Source: Bacillota bacterium (lineage in GTDB: Bacteria; Bacillota; Clostridia; Tissierellales; Sedimentibacteraceae). Taken from it: a stretch of DNA of 10,015 nt. The stretch's first letter is position 1. The number at the start of each line of letters is the position of its first letter. The notes under the pieces were generated by a model. The model saw only the letters and a program-made list of their open reading frames with translations, ran no database searches and was not told where the DNA came from. Below are positions 1 through 6,137 of the stretch, one piece after another. The position numbers and the translations under genes were made by a program. Location of the stretch: positions 1 through 10,015 of the forward strand of contig JAFACY010000055.1 of assembly GCA_023425285.1 (NCBI GenBank), written 5' to 3'.

Positions 1-93
1 CAAAAGGAAGGCAAGAAGCGTATGAGACAGATAGGAAGCGTTGAGGTTCCGCAGGAAGCGTTCCTGGCTGTGTTAAAGTTTGATGAAGACTAA
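1..93 (+). CDS. lepA: Elongation factor 4 (LepA), C-terminal end only
   Basis: This is the last 30 codons of a gene that begins before the window. The tail reads [12 protein letters not shown], then [15 protein letters not shown] and a short acidic end before TAA at 91-93. The KEGKKRM plus VPQEAF pattern is characteristic of the LepA C-terminal domain, which is unique to this GTPase and binds the ribosome near the tRNA acceptor region. LepA is a ribosome-associated translational GTPase that acts in the cytoplasm and is linked to back-translocation or ribosome assembly under stress. No terminator is visible before the next gene, whose ATG lies 11 bases after the stop, so the two are probably cotranscribed. 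The identification rests on a short but highly conserved tail. Confidence 0.88.
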   Translation, partial: QKEGKKRMRQIGSVEVPQEAFLAVLKFDED

Positions 94-104
94 GAGGTGA
101 TAAA

Positions 105-671
105 ATGAAAAAGGTTTTAATAATATTAGCGGCACTTGTAGTGCTCGCAGTCATGGTTGTTATGAGTACCTTTGGCAGCTACAATTCATTGGTTGCTATG
201 GATGAAGAAGTAAACAGACAATGGGCTGTTGTTGAGAGCAGCCTTCAAAGAAGATTTGACCTGATTCCGAATTTAGTTGAATCAGTAAAGGGAGCAATGG
301 CTCATGAAGAGGAAGTTTTCACAGCGATTGCGGATGCCAGAGCAAGACTGGCAGGTGCGGCATCTGTAGACGAAAGTGTGCAGGCATCGAATGAATTGGA
401 AGGCGCATTGTCAAGACTGCTGGTTGTGGTGGAAAATTACCCAGAGCTTAAGTCTAACCAGAATGTTACGGGCTTGATGGATGAGCTTGCCGGTACCGAA
501 AACAGAATCAATACTGAACGAAACAGATACAACGATGCAGTGAGCAAGTACAATTCTGCTATCAGAAGCTTTCCTAAAAACATAATGGCAACGATGTTCG
601 GTTTTGAAAAAAGACCGTATTTTGAAGCATCTCCGGGAGCTGATACGGCACCAAAAGTAAACTTTGATTAG
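105..671 (+). CDS. lemA: LemA family membrane protein
   Basis: The protein has 188 residues, close to the usual family length of about 185. Residues 3-22 form one hydrophobic N-terminal helix (VLIILAALVVLAVMVV). The LemA signature follows: SYNSLV at 25-30, RQWAVVESSLQRR at 38-50 and DLIPNLVESVKG at 52-63. The rest is helical and probably coiled coil, with ENRINTERNRYNDAVSKYN at 132-150. LemA proteins have one N-terminal transmembrane segment and a helical domain; their biochemical role is unsettled. The ATG at 105 is preceded by GAGGTGA at 94-100, a good ribosome binding site, and the gene lies 11 bases after lepA. It is followed 11 bases later by a TPM-domain gene, a partnership seen in many bacteria that suggests a joint role at the membrane. 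The family call is firm; the function is unknown. Confidence 0.93.
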   Translation: MKKVLIILAALVVLAVMVVMSTFGSYNSLVAMDEEVNRQWAVVESSLQRRFDLIPNLVESVKGAMAHEEEVFTAIADARARLAGAASVDESVQASNELEGALSRLLVVVENYPELKSNQNVTGLMDELAGTENRINTERNRYNDAVSKYNSAIRSFPKNIMATMFGFEKRPYFEASPGADTAPKVNFD

Positions 672-682
672 GGAGTGGTACT

Positions 683-1498
683 GTGAATAAAAATCGGTTA
701 GCCGTTATGCTGGCAATACTTATGATAATAACATCAAACGTTGCATACGGACTTAACGTTGATTTGCCTGAGCCTACAAGAGAATTTTACATAAATGATT
801 TTGCCGGTGTAATGGATACGGAATCAAAGGACAACATATTGAAGGTTAATTTAAACTATGAAAATACCGAGGAGAGACCTCAGATAGTTGTTGTGACCGT
901 AAAAAATATGCAGGGCATAGATGAGAACACATATGCGGTAAAGCTCTTTGAGGAATGGAAAATAGGAAACAAGGGTCACGATAACGGTGTGCTTCTGTTG
1001 CTTGCATTAGAAGAAAGAAGAATTAAAATCGAGGTCGGCTACGGTCTTGAGGGCGCGATAACAGATTCCAAATCCGGGCGTATACTGGATGAATCTCTGG
1101 ACTATCTTTCAGAGGGGGATTATTCAACAGGTCTGTCAAATATATTTTATAATTTAGCCATAGAGGTTAATAACGAATATGGTTACAACAACGATGATAT
1201 ATTTGGTGATATAGAGGTTGAAAACCACTATGAAGGCAGCGGCTCCTCAGATTACGGTGCATTGTTGAGATTAGTAGTGTTAATCATTATAATCATAATA
1301 ATCAACAGCAGAGGAAGAGGCGGAAGAAGAGGACGAAGAAATGTGTTTATGCCCTATGTCTTTCCAAGATTCACTAATTTCGGCAGCGGAACTCACATAG
1401 GCGGTTTTGGAGGACGTTCCGGAGGCGGCGGTTTTGGCGGCGGAAGCTTCGGAGGAGGAGGCCGCTCAGGCGGCGGCGGAGCAGGACGCGGATTTTGA
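683..1498 (+). CDS. TPM domain membrane protein (YgcG-like) with glycine-rich tail
   Basis: The protein has 271 residues and starts at a GTG (683), supported by GGGAGTGG at 671-678 just after the lemA stop. An N-terminal signal-like hydrophobic stretch covers residues 6-22 (AVMLAILMIITSNVAYG). A TPM domain follows at about 36-162, with the family elements YINDFAGVM at 36-44, NGVLLLLALEERRIKIEVGYGLEG at about 101-124 (read as two strands) and a GRILDE element at 132-137. A transmembrane helix rich in isoleucine spans about 192-207, then a basic cluster (RGRGGRRGRR, 210-219), and a glycine/serine/arginine tail at 236-270. The order signal, external TPM domain, membrane helix, Gly-rich tail is typical of YgcG-like proteins. 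TPM domains were named from plant TLP18.3, Psb32 and MOLO-1; an acid phosphatase activity is reported for some plant members. It is probably cotranscribed with lemA. The substrate is not known. Confidence 0.92.
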   Translation: MNKNRLAVMLAILMIITSNVAYGLNVDLPEPTREFYINDFAGVMDTESKDNILKVNLNYENTEERPQIVVVTVKNMQGIDENTYAVKLFEEWKIGNKGHDNGVLLLLALEERRIKIEVGYGLEGAITDSKSGRILDESLDYLSEGDYSTGLSNIFYNLAIEVNNEYGYNNDDIFGDIEVENHYEGSGSSDYGALLRLVVLIIIIIIINSRGRGGRRGRRNVFMPYVFPRFTNFGSGTHIGGFGGRSGGGGFGGGSFGGGGRSGGGGAGRGF

Positions 1499-1517
1499 CA
1501 ATAAAACGGCGATAGAT

Positions 1518-1569
1518 AAAGAACCTGTAAGGAGAGTATTTATTCTCACAATGCAGGTTCTTTTTATTT
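1518..1569 (+). terminator. Rho-independent terminator after the lepA-lemA-TPM operon
   Basis: The arms AAAGAACCTG (1518-1527) and CAGGTTCTTT (1554-1563) are exact reverse complements and are followed by TTATTTTTT. The 26 bases between them can form a small inner hairpin (GAGA/TCTC). The hairpin sits 19 bases after the TPM stop codon and just before the end of the convergent acidic-protein gene. On the minus strand the downstream T-run is weak, so termination is probably mainly for + strand transcripts. Confidence 0.8.
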
Positions 1570-1589
1570 TTTCAATTGCTCATTCATTG

Positions 1590-2078
1590 TCAGGAAATTT
1601 TCCCTGAAAAAATTATTTCATCTGTTTCGGCATTTACTATGGAAAGTCCGTTTTCTTCCCAGTTAGAAGAACCGAGATAGCCCAATCTGTCATCCCAGGC
1701 ATCATCGTATTCCTCTTTCGAAACTATTTCACCGTCCACAGAATATTCGATTGTGGATTCGATCAGTTTAAAGCCTTCCTGCGATACGAAGTCATGCTCC
1801 TCATAATCAAAGTCATCGTAATCGTCATACTCATCATCATAATCTTCGTCGTCGTAATAGCTGATATTTGCTTCTGAATCTGTATATAAGTAACCGTAAT
1901 TAATAAGATTATAAAGGCATTCGTACATTTCATCCATGGTTTCATTGTTACTGTACGCCTCTGCCAATTGATTAAAAAAATCCATTATTTCCTGACTTTT
2001 CACTTCATACGTAACTTTATCCTTTGTATAAAGCATTTCTTTCCAATCACCGCTTTCATTTGTTATGGTTACTTTCAT
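1590..2078 (-). CDS. Hypothetical very acidic protein
   Basis: I do not recognise a family. The protein has 162 residues, with ATG at 2078-2076. A TTG two codons upstream (2084) is in frame, but the Shine-Dalgarno GGGGGA (2090-2085) sits about 6 bases from the ATG and almost touches the TTG, so the ATG is preferred. No signal peptide or membrane helix is visible, so it is probably cytoplasmic. The N-terminal part (1-70) looks like a mixed alpha/beta fold. Residues 74-95 are a low-complexity run of Asp, Glu and Tyr, encoded by near-repeating GAT/GAC/GAA/TAC codons. The C-terminal part (100-162) has the pattern EYSVDGEIVSKEEYDDAW, like a short beta-hairpin domain. Both flanks are non-coding and the gene lies alone on the minus strand. 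A ligand- or metal-binding or DNA-mimic role is possible but is only a guess. The ribosome binding site, length and protein-like composition make it likely to be real. Confidence 0.72.
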   Translation of the reverse strand: MKVTITNESGDWKEMLYTKDKVTYEVKSQEIMDFFNQLAEAYSNNETMDEMYECLYNLINYGYLYTDSEANISYYDDEDYDDEYDDYDDFDYEEHDFVSQEGFKLIESTIEYSVDGEIVSKEEYDDAWDDRLGYLGSSNWEENGLSIVNAETDEIIFSGKIS

Positions 2079-2084
2079 TGCCAA

Positions 2085-2090
2085 TCCCCC
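2085..2090 (-). promoter_or_regulatory. Ribosome binding site that decides the start of the acidic protein
   Basis: On the minus strand the bases read GGGGGA followed by TTGGCA and ATG. The spacing of about 6 bases favours the ATG at 2078 over the in-frame TTG at 2084. The site directly abuts the palindrome at 2089-2121. Confidence 0.6.
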
Positions 2091-2121
2091 TAATAATATA
2101 TTATTTGTAATATATATTAGG
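2089..2121. repeat. AT-rich near-perfect palindrome beside the acidic protein's ribosome binding site
   Basis: The arms CCTAATAATATATTA (2089-2103) and TAATATATATTAGG (2108-2121) are reverse complements apart from one extra A, with the loop TTTG at 2104-2107. Its last bases overlap the GGGGGA ribosome binding site of the minus-strand gene. It could be an operator or an RNA hairpin that hides the ribosome binding site. AT-rich DNA forms such repeats by chance more easily than average DNA, so function is uncertain. Confidence 0.55.
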
Positions 2122-2493
2122 ATTTTTATAAATTAGGATAATTATTTTGGGATTTTTCAAAAAAATATTTGGCGATAAGTAATATGGGACGATAAGACGA
2201 CACTGAGATGATGCATATATACATATAACTTGCATAAATATTTTTCAAGATTCCATTTTTTAACAAATGTGTAATTTTCAAGATGTATATAGATTTCTGA
2301 TGTCAAAAAGTATGTAGTTCGCAGAGAAAATTCCGAAAAAAATTCCATTTCAGATTTTTTAAAAACTGCATAAATTTATATAAATTATGCAGTTTTACTG
2401 TTTTTCTAAGAGCATGTGTCTTCAAATGCTTCTGAGCACTGTATTATTATATTGCAAAAGTAAGACAAGTGTTACATCCTGGAGTGAAAAAAG
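2122..2493. other. AT-rich non-coding spacer between two minus-strand genes
   Basis: With the palindrome to its left this makes a gap of about 415 bases without a credible gene. It holds a 12-base-pair hairpin at 2362-2396 (listed separately) and otherwise only AT-rich sequence. A TTGAAA box (minus strand, 2160-2155) could be a -35 element for the acidic gene, but no -10 at good spacing is clear. Short open frames here lack ribosome binding sites and any recognisable protein pattern. It may include decayed coding DNA, but I cannot identify any. Confidence 0.5.
2361..2396 (-). terminator. Likely terminator downstream of the MBL hydrolase gene (possibly bidirectional)
   Basis: The arms AAAACTGCATAA (2362-2373) and TTATGCAGTTTT (2385-2396) are exact reverse complements around an 11-base AT loop. 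Read on the minus strand the hairpin ends in TTTTT and then A-rich sequence. It lies about 100 bases after the stop of the minus-strand hydrolase gene. Most of the stem is A-T, so it is weak, and the distance from the stop is longer than usual. Confidence 0.5.
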
Positions 2494-3222
2494 TCATGGA
2501 GTCAGATTTATTATCTCATTGTTATGTCTTATTTCGATTATATTTGTTGATGTATTTGCCATATGCCTTTTAAAATCCGAGGTCGTTTTAAAATTATCCC
2601 AGAAATGCATCGGGATAAATACCTCAGGGTGAAGCTTTTCTATGAAATATTCGCCTCCGCTTTTATAATTTTGCTCCAGTCTGCCGTCAACAGGGAAAAA
2701 TGCAACATCTATACTGACATTTAATTTTACAATTTCATCAATGATTGATTTAAAAGCATCCTCCATTTCCTTTTCCTCTTCGTCGGTATCGTCGGGCCAT
2801 TTCCACCAATTCAGATCTCCGGCATGAAATATATGAGTGCCCATATCATCAATCATGAAGCTTACTCCCTCATCGGTTGAACCAAAGATATTGATTTTCA
2901 GGCTGTTGATTTCATTTTCCGTGTTTTGTCTTGCAACATACACATTGTCAATGCTGCTGTATAATTTTATGTCACTGCTCAATATGTAGTATGTATCAGT
3001 CTTCTTTTTGGTAAGAGAAAAAATATTCTGACTGAAGTGGTCCTGATGGCTGTGTGATGCAAAAACATAAAGCGGCTTTGGACTGTTTATAATATTTTTT
3101 AAAAGCTCATCAAAATCAAAATCAGCCTGAGCATCCTTCTTATTCTTAAAATAATCAAACATAAAAAATGAAGTGTCGGTCTCAGCTATAAAACAACTGT
3201 GATATACATAATATATTTTCAT
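2494..3222 (-). CDS. Metallo-beta-lactamase-fold hydrolase (UlaG-like)
   Basis: The protein has 242 residues. The metal-binding motif HSHQDH lies at 57-62 (the HxHxDH pattern). Further likely ligands are His133 and Asp136 in FHAGD, and His206 in IPMHFWD. The early YHSCFIAET segment (7-15), with a His near the N-terminus, resembles the HAgfli-type opening of UlaG-like enzymes. There is no signal peptide, so it is probably a cytoplasmic two-metal hydrolase. The superfamily includes lactonases, phosphodiesterases and nucleases, and the substrate cannot be read from the sequence. Residues 140-156 form an acidic insertion (Trp-rich, then DDTDEEEKEMED) between two ligand motifs, which could shape the active site. 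The ATG at 3222 has AGGAG (3234-3230) about 7 bases upstream. The gene is divergent from the serine hydrolase gene across 213 bases. Confidence 0.88.
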   Translation of the reverse strand: MKIYYVYHSCFIAETDTSFFMFDYFKNKKDAQADFDFDELLKNIINSPKPLYVFASHSHQDHFSQNIFSLTKKKTDTYYILSSDIKLYSSIDNVYVARQNTENEINSLKINIFGSTDEGVSFMIDDMGTHIFHAGDLNWWKWPDDTDEEEKEMEDAFKSIIDEIVKLNVSIDVAFFPVDGRLEQNYKSGGEYFIEKLHPEVFIPMHFWDNFKTTSDFKRHMANTSTNIIEIRHNNEIINLTP

Positions 3223-3248
3223 ATCATTGCTCCTGTATTTGTTTTGAT

Positions 3249-3277
3249 ATTATAATACCACAAATTATTTATATGAA
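3249..3277 (-). promoter_or_regulatory. Putative sigma-A promoter of the MBL hydrolase gene
   Basis: On the minus strand, TTCATA (3277-3272) is followed after 17 bases by a perfect TATAAT (3254-3249). It lies about 27 bases upstream of the ATG at 3222. The -10 box is consensus, while the -35 box matches 4 of 6 positions. Confidence 0.6.
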
Positions 3278-3330
3278 AAAGCAGAATAATTGTCTTTGAT
3301 AAAGTAAAAATAAATATAACATTGCAGCTA

Positions 3331-3422
3331 ATCGTATGTTTGTTATTTATCAAAAAATGTTTAGCATTGTGGAAAAAAGTTTGATATAATAAAAATATCA
3401 GGCAAGTCCTATAACATACGAT
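3331..3422. repeat. Inverted repeat pair bracketing the serine hydrolase promoter
   Basis: ATCGTATGTT (3331-3340) and AACATACGAT (3413-3422) are exact reverse complements. The left copy lies upstream of the -35 region and the right copy ends 1 base before the AAGGGGAA ribosome binding site. They could be two operator half-sites for a looping regulator, or the arms of a large hairpin if the DNA is transcribed from further upstream. The spacing of 72 bases between them holds the promoter. No regulator gene is visible in the window. Confidence 0.5.
3361..3390 (+). promoter_or_regulatory. Putative sigma-A promoter of the serine hydrolase gene
   Basis: TTAGCA (3361-3366) and a perfect TATAAT (3385-3390) are separated by 18 bases. 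Transcription would begin near 3397, about 39 bases before the ATG at 3436, and the transcript would carry the right copy of the inverted repeat next to the ribosome binding site. Confidence 0.6.
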
Positions 3423-3435
3423 AAAGGGGAAGACA

Positions 3436-4287
3436 ATGGATAAATTATCATTAGAAGCAAGAATTAAAGCTGAGCTTACAAGCTATAACGGAAAAATGAG
3501 TGTATACATAGATGATTTCAATGGTAATAAGGTTGAAATCAATGCTGATGACACTTTTGAAACTGCAAGCACAATAAAGACATTTATTTTAATCGATTTA
3601 TTTCAACAGGTTCATGATGGTACAAAAAGTCTGAACGATATGCTGACATACACAGAGGATAATAAAATTGACGGAAGCGGCGTAATACAGTCATTGGATA
3701 TTGGTGTTACCATGTCGGTAAAAAACTTTGCTACACTCATGATTATTGTCAGCGACAATGTTGCAACAAACATATTGATTGATTATCTCGGTGCAGACCA
3801 TATTAATGAAACCATAAAAAAGTGGGGATTTAACGATACGGTGCTGCACAATAAAATTGATTTTGAAAAGTTTGATAAATTGGGTACTTCAACTCCGAGA
3901 GATTACGGAAAAGCATTTGCAATGATTCACGACGGAACATTGATAAGCGGGGAAGCCTGTGAGCAAATGCTGGAAATATTTAAGATGCAGCATTACAACA
4001 GCATGATTACCAAGGACTTTCCGCAATATTACTTATCCGGAGATGACAGCATGGCAGGTGAGGATGAACAGGTATCTGTAGCTTCGAAGAGCGGTAGTAT
4101 GAATGCGTGCAGAAATGACGGCGGCATAGTTTATACACCGTACGGCGATTATGTAATTGTAATGTTCAACAAAGAATTTTATGACCCTCTCTATTATGCA
4201 GGACATGATGCGACAGTGTACGGTGCAAGAGTCAGTCGGATGGTATTCGACCAGTTTGTTGCATTAAAAGGAAGAATAGAACTTTAA
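3436..4287 (+). CDS. Class A beta-lactamase-like serine hydrolase, no signal peptide
   Basis: The protein has 283 residues, and its motif order matches the class A beta-lactamase / penicillin-binding fold: the STIK box (Ser45, Lys48; SxxK nucleophile), SDN at 106-108, and KSGS at 218-221 (KTG-like). The stretch after SDN (NKIDFEKFDKLGTSTPRDYGKAF, about 139-161) lacks the ExxLN omega-loop pattern of true class A enzymes, where Glu166 drives deacylation; Asp142 sits roughly there. The N-terminus MDKLSLEARIK is charged, with no signal peptide or lipobox. Real beta-lactamases act outside the membrane, so an antibiotic-resistance role is unlikely; a cytoplasmic esterase or amidase-like hydrolase is more plausible. 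AAGGGGAA (3424-3431) precedes the ATG. The gene is monocistronic, ending in a terminator. The fold call is firm and the substrate is unknown. Confidence 0.88.
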   Translation: MDKLSLEARIKAELTSYNGKMSVYIDDFNGNKVEINADDTFETASTIKTFILIDLFQQVHDGTKSLNDMLTYTEDNKIDGSGVIQSLDIGVTMSVKNFATLMIIVSDNVATNILIDYLGADHINETIKKWGFNDTVLHNKIDFEKFDKLGTSTPRDYGKAFAMIHDGTLISGEACEQMLEIFKMQHYNSMITKDFPQYYLSGDDSMAGEDEQVSVASKSGSMNACRNDGGIVYTPYGDYVIVMFNKEFYDPLYYAGHDATVYGARVSRMVFDQFVALKGRIEL

Positions 4288-4295
4288 ATAACAAC

Positions 4296-4329
4296 GCCGC
4301 ATATTTATTTATGCGGCATTAATTTAATT
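4296..4329 (+). terminator. Terminator after the serine hydrolase gene
   Basis: GCCGCATA (4296-4303) and TATGCGGC (4310-4317) form a perfect 8-base-pair stem with a 6-base loop, only 8 bases after the stop codon. The following ATTAATTTAATT is T-rich but not a clean T-run, so termination may be partial. Confidence 0.68.
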
Positions 4330-4361
4330 AAAAAATAAACACTTCAGAGATAAAAAAAACA

Positions 4362-4390
4362 TTGTAATAGTCAGATTGACATAGTATAAT
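4362..4390 (+). promoter_or_regulatory. Putative promoter of the DEAD-box helicase gene
   Basis: TTGTAA (4362-4367) and a perfect TATAAT (4385-4390) are 17 bases apart. A second, overlapping option is TTGACA (4376-4381) with TATTAA (4398-4403) at 16 bases. Either gives a short leader before the ribosome binding site GGATGA (4411-4416). Confidence 0.62.
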
Positions 4391-4422
4391 GAGAAGTTAT
4401 TAAAAATAAAGGATGATAATTA

Positions 4423-6093
4423 ATGAAAATTGAAAATGTAATTTTGAATGACAACATTCAAAGAGGCTTGGATGAAATGGGCTTTGAGGAAAGCACACAA
4501 ATTCAGCAAGAAGCAATTCCTGTTATACTGGATGGGAAAGATATAATAGGACAATCAAATACAGGAACAGGAAAGACTGCAGCCTTTGCAATTCCTATTC
4601 TTGAAAAAATAGATAAAGACTTACGCATGCCGCAGGCACTTATATTACTTCCAACAAGAGAGTTGGCCGTACAGGTGGCAAATGAATTCAGAAAAATCGG
4701 CAAGTATTTGGACAGTATTAAAACAGTAACCGTTTATGGCGGCGCTGATATAAAAGACCAAATCAACAAATTAAAAGGCGGAGCTCAGATAATTGTGGGA
4801 ACTCCGGGCAGAGTTATAGATTTAATCGACAGACGCGTCATTAAGTTGAACGAATTAAAAATATCGGTGTTGGACGAAGCGGATGAAATGCTTAAAATGG
4901 GCTTCAGAGAGGATATAGAGCTCATACTCAGCAAGGTTGACCATCCTGTACAAAACCTGCTATTCTCGGCAACTATACCCGATGAAATGAAGAAAATGAT
5001 AAAGAAGTTTTTGAATGATCCAGTACCTATCAAGACGCTGAGAGAAGGTATAACAGCTAAGGAAGTAAAGCAAAGCTACTTCATGGTAAAGTACAGTGAT
5101 AAGGTGGAAGCACTTGCAAGATTGATAGACACTTATACACCAAAGCTTACATTGGTTTTTTGCAATACGAAAAAATCGGTTGATGAACTGTATGATCAAT
5201 TGATAGAAAAAGGATATAACTGTGACAAAATACACGGAGACATAAAACAGTCACAAAGGCTGGATACGTTAAACAAATTCAATAACGGGCTGATAGACGT
5301 TCTTATAGCGACTGATGTTGCCGCAAGAGGTCTGGATATCAAAGAGGTTGAGGTTGTTATAAACTTTGAAGTGCCTTCGAAGGAAGATTACTATGTGCAC
5401 CGTATAGGCAGGACGGGAAGAGCAGGCAAGGAAGGAAGCTCGTTTACTCTCGTATCTGCAAAGGAAATGCAGAAAATTGAAGCCATAGAAAAATATACGA
5501 AAAAACCTCTGCGCAAAAGAACCATACCTACTGTTGACAAAGTAAATGAAGTTAAGCAGGATAAATTCATAAGAGGCATAGTCGAGGTTATAGAAAAAAA
5601 TGAGTTCAATGAAAACCGGGACCTGGCACAGAGACTGTTATTACAGGGACATGACCCGGAAACGCTGATTGCGGCAATGATGAAAAAGCTGGTGAAGTTT
5701 GATTACTCTGAGGAAAGAGACTTAAACGATGTGATACCGGAAAGAAAGAAATCACTGCGAAGCAAGGAAAGAAGGATGGAGGACACAGTAAGATTCCACG
5801 TAAACCTTGGCAAGAAGCAGGGCATAAGACCGGGAGACATCTTAGGAGCGGTTGCGGGAGAATGTGACATACCGGGCTCTGATATCGGCGAAATAGAAGT
5901 GCTGGAAAACTATTCTTTCTTCAATGCGGCGTCGGAGCATAAAAACAGGATACTCAAATCAATGACCGGCTCTCAGATAAAGGGTAAGGATGTAATCATT
6001 GAAGTATCAAAGGAAAAGAAATCAAGACAGAACAAATTCAAGCCGACGGAAGATAAATTTATGCACCAGAGAAAGAAGCCGAGAAAAAAATAA
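4423..6093 (+). CDS. DEAD-box ATP-dependent RNA helicase with DbpA-type RNA-binding domain (DeaD/CshA type)
   Basis: The protein has 556 residues and carries the full helicase motif set: Q motif near 20-33 (GFEESTQIQQEAIP), Walker A SNTGTGKT (45-52), PTRELA (77-82), TPGR (127-130), DEAD (151-154), SAT (182-184), ATDVAARGLD (296-305) and HRIGRTGR (326-333). Residues 1-205 and about 215-360 are the two RecA-like domains. Residues 455-530 (from VRFHVNLGKKQGIRPGDILG to DVIIEVSKE) match the DbpA RNA-binding domain, which in DbpA and relatives binds structured RNA such as 23S rRNA. A Lys/Arg-rich tail follows. The protein uses ATP to remodel RNA in the cytoplasm, with roles in ribosome assembly, cold adaptation and RNA decay in the family. 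The ATG follows GGATGA. No terminator lies between its TAA and the thrS leader promoter 8 bases later. The symbol deaD or cshA would fit, but the exact orthologue is not settled. Confidence 0.95.
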   Translation: MKIENVILNDNIQRGLDEMGFEESTQIQQEAIPVILDGKDIIGQSNTGTGKTAAFAIPILEKIDKDLRMPQALILLPTRELAVQVANEFRKIGKYLDSIKTVTVYGGADIKDQINKLKGGAQIIVGTPGRVIDLIDRRVIKLNELKISVLDEADEMLKMGFREDIELILSKVDHPVQNLLFSATIPDEMKKMIKKFLNDPVPIKTLREGITAKEVKQSYFMVKYSDKVEALARLIDTYTPKLTLVFCNTKKSVDELYDQLIEKGYNCDKIHGDIKQSQRLDTLNKFNNGLIDVLIATDVAARGLDIKEVEVVINFEVPSKEDYYVHRIGRTGRAGKEGSSFTLVSAKEMQKIEAIEKYTKKPLRKRTIPTVDKVNEVKQDKFIRGIVEVIEKNEFNENRDLAQRLLLQGHDPETLIAAMMKKLVKFDYSEERDLNDVIPERKKSLRSKERRMEDTVRFHVNLGKKQGIRPGDILGAVAGECDIPGSDIGEIEVLENYSFFNAASEHKNRILKSMTGSQIKGKDVIIEVSKEKKSRQNKFKPTEDKFMHQRKKPRKK

Positions 6094-6100
6094 AAAAGTG

Positions 6101-6130
6101 TTGACAAAGCTTTATTGTTAGGAATATAAT
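6101..6130 (+). promoter_or_regulatory. thrS: Promoter of the thrS T-box leader
   Basis: TTGACA (6101-6106) and TATAAT (6125-6130) are both perfect sigma-A boxes, 18 bases apart. The -35 begins only 8 bases after the last base of the helicase stop codon. Transcription should start near 6137, about 310 bases before the thrS ATG, which is the length expected for a T-box leader plus a following spacer. Confidence 0.85.
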
Positions 6131-6137
6131 ACTCAAC

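Noticed and set aside
1407..1607. 66-codon open frame overlapping the TPM gene tail
   Set aside because: It is a frame shadow of the Gly-rich repeat codons and runs through the terminator.
1794..1857. CRISPR or tandem repeat array
   Set aside because: The repeats are codon-level low complexity of the acidic tract, without uniform repeats and spacers.
2079..2084. TTG start two codons upstream for the acidic protein
   Set aside because: It would leave almost no space after the GGGGGA ribosome binding site; the ATG at 2078 has normal spacing.
2157..2348. 63-codon open frame on the minus strand
   Set aside because: No ribosome binding site precedes it, its composition reflects AT-rich spacer DNA, and no known protein pattern is visible.
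2387..2632. 81-codon open frame on the plus strand
   Set aside because: It overlaps the end of the MBL hydrolase gene on the opposite strand, starts inside a terminator-like hairpin and has no ribosome binding site.
3436..4287. Antibiotic-resistance beta-lactamase
   Set aside because: There is no signal peptide or lipobox and the ExxLN omega-loop motif is absent, so a resistance role is not supported.
3223..4422. Recent mobile element insertion carrying the hydrolase genes
   Set aside because: No transposase, terminal inverted repeats with target duplications, integrase or tRNA attachment site is visible; the 10-base inverted repeat lies inside the promoter region and does not flank the genes.
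5391..5609. Minus-strand open frames inside the helicase and other large genes
   Set aside because: They lie antisense to strongly conserved coding sequence, have no ribosome binding sites and match no known protein.
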